From Mycobacterium paraffinicum (GTDB taxonomy: Bacteria; Actinomycetota; Actinomycetes; Mycobacteriales; Mycobacteriaceae): 64,000 bases of DNA. The number at the start of each line of letters is the position of its first letter. The first letter of the stretch is position 1. This document shows, one piece after another, positions 60,645-64,000 of this stretch. The DNA lies in the NCBI RefSeq assembly GCF_001907675.1, contig NZ_MPNT01000024.1:1-64000 (forward strand), in the 5' to 3' direction. The notes beneath the pieces are model-generated. The model saw only the letters and a list, made by a program, of their open reading frames with translations, was not told the origin of the DNA and did not search any database. The position numbers and the translations under genes are program-made.

Positions 60645-61802
60645 TCATCGCTTTGCGGCCAGGCCCGACTGCACGAGCGCGTCGTCGATGAAGCGCTGCA
60701 CCGGCCGCGAGCGGAAGAATCCGGTGTGGCCGCCTGGGTACCACTGGATTTCGGGCTTGCCCCAGTGCTCCCAAAGCCGGGTGACCTGGTCGCGCGGGTG
60801 TACCAGCCGGTCGGCGAGGCCGGCATAGATGAAGCGGCCCTTTTGCGGCACGCGCGGGGTCAAGGCCAGCGGCGAGATCATCCGGCCGAGGGGCTTGGCC
60901 GCGTTCATGGTGTGGCCTAGCGCGGCATGGCCGCTGAGGCCGGCGTGGCGGCCGACCAGGTTCACCAGGTCGACGGCCGGCACCCCCAGGATGGCGCAGG
61001 TGAGGCCGTCGTCGAGGCTGGCGACGAGCGACGAGATCAACCCGCCGAGGGAGATGCCGTTGACCCCGATCGCCGCGTCGGACTGCTGGGCGCGAATCCA
61101 GGCGATTAGCCGCCGGATGTCCCAGACCGCTTGGGCGGCGCCGTGGACGTCGTCGAGCACGTTCTCGCTGGGGAACTTTGGTCCGCTCGCTCTTGGGCCG
61201 TGCAAAGGAAGCACGGGGAGAACGACGTTCAGGTCGAGATCCCGGTACAGGTGCCAGGCGTGGAACAGCATCGGGTCGAGCGCGGCGCGGCCCATCTCGG
61301 CGCCGTGGATGCAGATCAGCCAGGGCCGCGGGCGGCGGTGCCGGAACATCAGGGCGTATTCGCGGTAGTTGCCGGTGTAGGTGCGCCACCGTTCCCGGCC
61401 GGGTTCGCCGTCGTGGGGTTCGTAGTCGCTGTCGAAGGACAGCCGCTCGTAGTTGCGTCCCATGCTGCTCACGCGCTTGACCGTGACGTCGGTCAGGGGT
61501 GGGGGCGGGGCGAAGAAGCCCTCGGGATTGTCGAGCCAGCCCTTTTCGCCGTAGAACTCTTGTGCGGCAAGCACTTCCCTGTCGATGCGTTCGAGTGTTT
61601 GTGCGTCGGGGGCCCGGCGGAGCATGCTGAAGCCGCTCAGCAGGATCTCGTCGCGGAATGCCTGCGCCGCGAGCGCGATGGTGGGCCGGGCCACCGGTAG
61701 CTCGTCGGGTTCGCGATCCAGGTAGGTGCCCCAGGAGCGGGCGTAGAAGCCGCCGGTGCGGGTGAACGGCCCGAGTAGTTGCGTGATCGGGTTGGCGGGC
61801 AT
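60645..61802 (-). CDS. Alpha/beta hydrolase (ABHD18-like)
   Basis: A 385-residue hydrolase with a helical N-terminal half (about residues 1-140) and a hydrolase core: IHGAEMG oxyanion region near residue 166, nucleophile Ser in NGISLGGLISS near residue 247, Asp in LADRLVHP and His in YPGGHTGFF near residue 363. The layout with Gly-x-Ser-x-Gly and an N-terminal cap fits ABHD18-type or cutinase-like lipolytic enzymes. Its start at ATG 61802 directly abuts the stop of the P450 at 61803, so the two are one operon. Substrate unknown. Confidence 0.75.
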   Translation of the reverse strand: MPANPITQLLGPFTRTGGFYARSWGTYLDREPDELPVARPTIALAAQAFRDEILLSGFSMLRRAPDAQTLERIDREVLAAQEFYGEKGWLDNPEGFFAPPPPLTDVTVKRVSSMGRNYERLSFDSDYEPHDGEPGRERWRTYTGNYREYALMFRHRRPRPWLICIHGAEMGRAALDPMLFHAWHLYRDLDLNVVLPVLPLHGPRASGPKFPSENVLDDVHGAAQAVWDIRRLIAWIRAQQSDAAIGVNGISLGGLISSLVASLDDGLTCAILGVPAVDLVNLVGRHAGLSGHAALGHTMNAAKPLGRMISPLALTPRVPQKGRFIYAGLADRLVHPRDQVTRLWEHWGKPEIQWYPGGHTGFFRSRPVQRFIDDALVQSGLAAKR

Positions 61803-63056
61803 CTAGCCTCGCTTGGCTCCGGGGGTGAAGGTGACCGGCAGATTGGCGAGCCCGGCCATGCTGGGGTTGCCGAGATATTGGTCGACGTTGTCGACGTCGA
61901 CTCGGTAGTCGGGGATGCGGTCGAGCACGGCCCTGACCATGACTTCGGCCATCAGCCGGGCGAGGTGCGAGCCGATGCAGCGGTGCGGGCCGAGCCCGAA
62001 TGCGACGTGCCGGTTGGGCGCGCGGTCGAGGATGATCTCGTCGGGCTGGGGGAATTCCTTTTCGTCGTGGTTGGCCGAGAGCCAGCTGATGACGACTCTG
62101 TCGTTCTTTCTCAGGCGTTGGCCGTTTAGCTCGACATCGTGAGTGACTGTGCGGCTGAGGGTTTGGTTGACGGAGAAGTAGCGCAGGAATTCGTCGGTGG
62201 CGGTGCGGTAGAGCTCGGGGTAGTCGATGAGTTGTTGTCTCAGGTGTGGGTGCGTTCCCAGGTGATGGAGCGTCAGCGCGGTCTGGGAGGTAGTGGTGTC
62301 GACGCCGCCGCCGATCAAGTTCCAGAGGATGTTGAGCAGCTGTTCGTCGGTGAGGCGGTGGCCATCGAACTCGAACTGGAGGAGGAAGCTGGTCAGGTCG
62401 TCTTCCGGTTTGGCCCGTCTGCTGGCCGCGTATTCGAGGACCTCTTCCATCATCTTCGGGACTTTGCCGATGGCGTCCAGGTACTCCGGGCTGTCCTGCG
62501 GGACGGCCATGACGGAGTGAAAGAGATGGGCGTACAGGTGCCAGTTGTCGAGGGGCAGACCCATCAGCTTCATGGTGAGGATGGCGGGGACCGGGCTGGC
62601 GTAATCGAGGACGAGGTCCATGCGGCCGTCTTCGATTTTCTGGTCGAGGAACTCATGCGCCTTGTGTTCCATGAAGGGCTTGAGTTTCTGGACGGCGCCG
62701 GGGGAGAAGAACGGCGCCAGCGCGTGGCGTAGGGCCTGGTGGTAGGGGCCGTCGACCTCGCCGATGCCCAGGGCCGGCTGGCCTTCGGGACGCGGGACGC
62801 CCATCTCGCCCTGGTAGTCGACGCCGTCTTCGGAGTTGGGTTCGTACTTGTGGGCGAAGGTGTCGCCGTCTCTGGCCGTGCGGCTCACCGCGTCGTAGCT
62901 GCTGAGGAACCAGAAGCCGCCGTAGTTCTCGTTCCAAGCGACGGGGCACTTGCTTCTCAGATCTTTGTTGATGGCCAGTTCATTGAGGTTGAACGCGTCG
63001 GAGTGATGGTCGAAGTCGACGATGGCGTCTTCGGCGACGTCGGGACGGGTTGTCAT
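61803..63056 (-). CDS. Cytochrome P450
   Basis: A 417-residue bacterial P450. I-helix IGGGVDTTTSQ near residue 250, ExxR region TDEFLRYFSVNQTLSR near residue 290 and haem loop FGLGPHRCIGSHLAR near residue 352. A hydrophobic substrate is likely from the family. It is the first gene of a P450-hydrolase operon and is divergent from the VOC gene. The upstream gap contains ACACTATCTTT, close to half of the palindrome at 14303. CYP number not assigned. Confidence 0.88.
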   Translation of the reverse strand: MTTRPDVAEDAIVDFDHHSDAFNLNELAINKDLRSKCPVAWNENYGGFWFLSSYDAVSRTARDGDTFAHKYEPNSEDGVDYQGEMGVPRPEGQPALGIGEVDGPYHQALRHALAPFFSPGAVQKLKPFMEHKAHEFLDQKIEDGRMDLVLDYASPVPAILTMKLMGLPLDNWHLYAHLFHSVMAVPQDSPEYLDAIGKVPKMMEEVLEYAASRRAKPEDDLTSFLLQFEFDGHRLTDEQLLNILWNLIGGGVDTTTSQTALTLHHLGTHPHLRQQLIDYPELYRTATDEFLRYFSVNQTLSRTVTHDVELNGQRLRKNDRVVISWLSANHDEKEFPQPDEIILDRAPNRHVAFGLGPHRCIGSHLARLMAEVMVRAVLDRIPDYRVDVDNVDQYLGNPSMAGLANLPVTFTPGAKRG

Positions 63057-63140
63057 TTGGTTTGTCCTCCACCGCGACCTGGCTGCTTTTTACACTATCT
63101 TTGCATTATTACGCGCCGGGTTCCGCCGAGAAAGGCCACG

Positions 63141-63593
63141 ATGAGTAGTCACCGGACGACCTTCAACCACGTCGGATTGTGCGTCTCCGATCGCGAGCGG
63201 TCGCGGCGGTTCTACGAGAATGTGCTCGGCTTTCAGTTCTGGTGGGAGCTCGATCCGCCCGACGGCCCTACGTCCAAGCTGGTGCAGCTTCCCGAGCCGC
63301 TCGGGGTGCACGCGACCTATCTGGTGCGCGACGGTTTTGTGCTCGAACTCATGGACTACTCAAGGCGTCAGGTTCACGCCGGGTCGGAACGCGTCATGGA
63401 TCAGGTTGGGCTGACGCATATCTCGTTTTCGGTGTCCGATCTCAGCAGTGCGTTGGAGAAGGTCGAGGAGTTCGGGGGAACGGTGGTCGAGGGGACGGTC
63501 AACGGCGCGATGGCGATGATCCGCGATCCGGATGGGCAACTGCTTGAGCTGCTTTCGGATGGGTGGTTGTCGGCATTGCCGCCTCGGCCTTAG
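63141..63593 (+). CDS. VOC family (glyoxalase/dioxygenase-like) protein
   Basis: A 150-residue single-module vicinal oxygen chelate protein. The first beta-alpha-beta unit starts TTFNHVGLCVSD with a possible metal His, the second GLTHISFSVSDLSSALEKV, and the module ends with IRDPDGQLLELL, giving the closing Glu ligand. Such proteins may be a glyoxalase, isomerase, dioxygenase or drug-binding protein. ATG 63141 with GAGAAAGG upstream. It is divergent from the P450-hydrolase operon. Confidence 0.83.
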   Translation: MSSHRTTFNHVGLCVSDRERSRRFYENVLGFQFWWELDPPDGPTSKLVQLPEPLGVHATYLVRDGFVLELMDYSRRQVHAGSERVMDQVGLTHISFSVSDLSSALEKVEEFGGTVVEGTVNGAMAMIRDPDGQLLELLSDGWLSALPPRP

Positions 63594-63697
63594 AGCGGTT
63601 CCTTTCAAGGCGGTGGCAGTCATGCCGCTGGCCAAGGACACATCCTCCGTTGATCGCGGATTCTGGCCCCGCCCGTCTCCGCCTAACAAGTGATGCC

Positions 63698-63729
63698 GCT
63701 CAAGAGCTCAAGAGCTCAAGAGCTCAATA
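63698..63729. repeat. 8-bp tandem repeat, four units
   Basis: Unit GCTCAAGA repeated three times plus a last unit GCTCAATA. Its core GAGCTC is itself palindromic. Such short runs can vary in copy number between strains. Confidence 0.85.
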
Positions 63730-63902
63730 GCCGCTAGCCGCACCCGGCCGCGCGGCAACGCTTCGGCATAGCAACTCACAGCTTGAAAGCCGTGTCGAAA
63801 TCCCGATACTTGTCGCACTATCAACATAGGCTTCTATCTGCGCTGTTCCGCCAAAGCTCCTAATCGCTTTGACCTGCGAGAATAGTGTCTGCTCCAGCCA
63901 TA

Positions 63903-63921
63903 ATTGAAAACGATTAGCAAT
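63903..63921. promoter_or_regulatory. Zur/FurB-like palindrome
   Basis: ATTGAAAACGATTAGCAAT is an AT-rich imperfect palindrome with the AAAACGATT core seen in mycobacterial Zur boxes as I remember them (TGAAAACGATTTTCA type). It lies 35 bp before the start codon of a gene that runs off the window. Confidence 0.45.
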
Positions 63922-63955
63922 AACGCGGTCCTACGGCAAGGGGATTCACTTGAAC

Positions 63956-64000
63956 ATGAGAGAACCGACGACCGCCTCCCCCGCCAACCTCAGCACGAGG
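63956..64000 (+). CDS. Truncated start of an unidentified gene
   Basis: ATG 63956 with AAGGGG about 14 nt upstream begins MREPTTASPANLS and runs past the window edge with no stop; an in-frame TTG at 63950 lies nearer that ribosome site. The first 15 residues, rich in Thr, Pro and Ser, do not reveal a family. A Zur-like palindrome lies upstream. Confidence 0.55.
   Translation, partial: MREPTTASPANLSTR

Larger units (their letters stand above)
63594..63949. other. Intergenic region with short tandem repeat
   Basis: This 356-bp stretch contains no gene that I can support. It holds an 8-bp tandem repeat (63698-63729) and near its end a palindrome at 63903-63921 that resembles Zur/FurB boxes, 35 bp before a ribosome site and start codon. 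Confidence 0.5.

Noticed and set aside
1..64000. CRISPR arrays, insertion sequences, tRNA or rRNA genes, or prophage
   Set aside because: No regularly spaced repeats, transposase motifs, tRNA cloverleaf-like segments or phage structural genes were seen on reading; short tRNA-like folds could be missed without a covariance search.

Overview
This window is high-GC actinobacterial DNA that reads as the chromosome of a slow-growing Mycobacterium, probably close to the M. avium complex. The reasons are the many GTG starts and tight ATGA/GTGA overlaps, and proteins I recognise from mycobacteria: DhmA-type haloalkane dehalogenase, an LppO/LpqH-type lipoprotein, a CYP128/Stf3 pair, a PimC-like mannosyltransferase, LipM, an MPT64-like antigen, SirA/CysH, P450s, F420/LLM-type oxidoreductases and Ser/Thr kinases. 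Several stretches resemble parts of the M. tuberculosis Rv2267c-Rv2296 and Rv2391-Rv2393 neighbourhoods. That synteny is from memory and was not computed. I saw no rRNA, tRNA, CRISPR array, insertion sequence or prophage.

Layout. 0-1.7 kb: a membrane-anchored hypothetical and a CysQ-like phosphatase. 1.7-7.8 kb: a divergent aromatic meta-cleavage cluster (aldolase, acetaldehyde dehydrogenase and TetR facing a flavin hydroxylase, C-C hydrolase and extradiol dioxygenase) with a double TetR operator in between; no dienoate hydratase is present. 7.9-10.8 kb: dhmA, a cyclase-like DUF2652 protein and a PatB-type aminotransferase. 10.8-17.3 kb: a cluster of DapB-like dehydrogenase, LLM oxidoreductase, AveC-like membrane protein with a coupled 36-residue partner, TetR and P450, carrying two copies of one palindrome. 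17.4-22.2 kb: lipoprotein, glycosyltransferase, cyp128 and stf3. 22.3-28.5 kb: F420-type reductases, a four-gene operon, a nucleosidase and a rhodanese.

28.6-38.1 kb: secreted and membrane proteins, TetR genes, pimC, an acetoin module (acetolactate synthase and decarboxylase), a Rieske oxygenase and a TetR-flavin monooxygenase pair flanked by a 55-bp direct repeat. 38.3-46.7 kb: AAA ATPase, CPA1 antiporter, a DUF5685 protein with an extreme cysteine-rich tail, an I42-type inhibitor, TetR, LipM and an MPT64-like protein. 46.7-51.6 kb: sulfur assimilation (7Fe ferredoxin, LysR regulator, CbiX-like chelatase, CysH, SirA), with a shared LysR-type box before the regulator and before the reductase operon. 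51.6-64 kb: acyltransferase, FAD-linked dehydrogenase, polysaccharide deacetylase, TetR with a hydrolase-methyltransferase fusion, a membrane kinase and a predicted pseudokinase separated by decayed sequence, an alpha/beta hydrolase-P450 pair, a VOC protein, and the first codons of a gene behind a Zur-like palindrome.

Themes. Seven TetR genes sit beside oxidative or hydrolytic enzymes, and for six of them an inverted repeat can be read at the expected promoter. Sulfur metabolism recurs: CysQ-like phosphatase, Stf3, rhodanese, CysH/SirA and their LysR regulator. The least explained modules are the AveC/P450/LLM cluster with its shared operator, the hydrolase-methyltransferase fusion, the cysteine-tailed DUF5685 protein and the pseudokinase.
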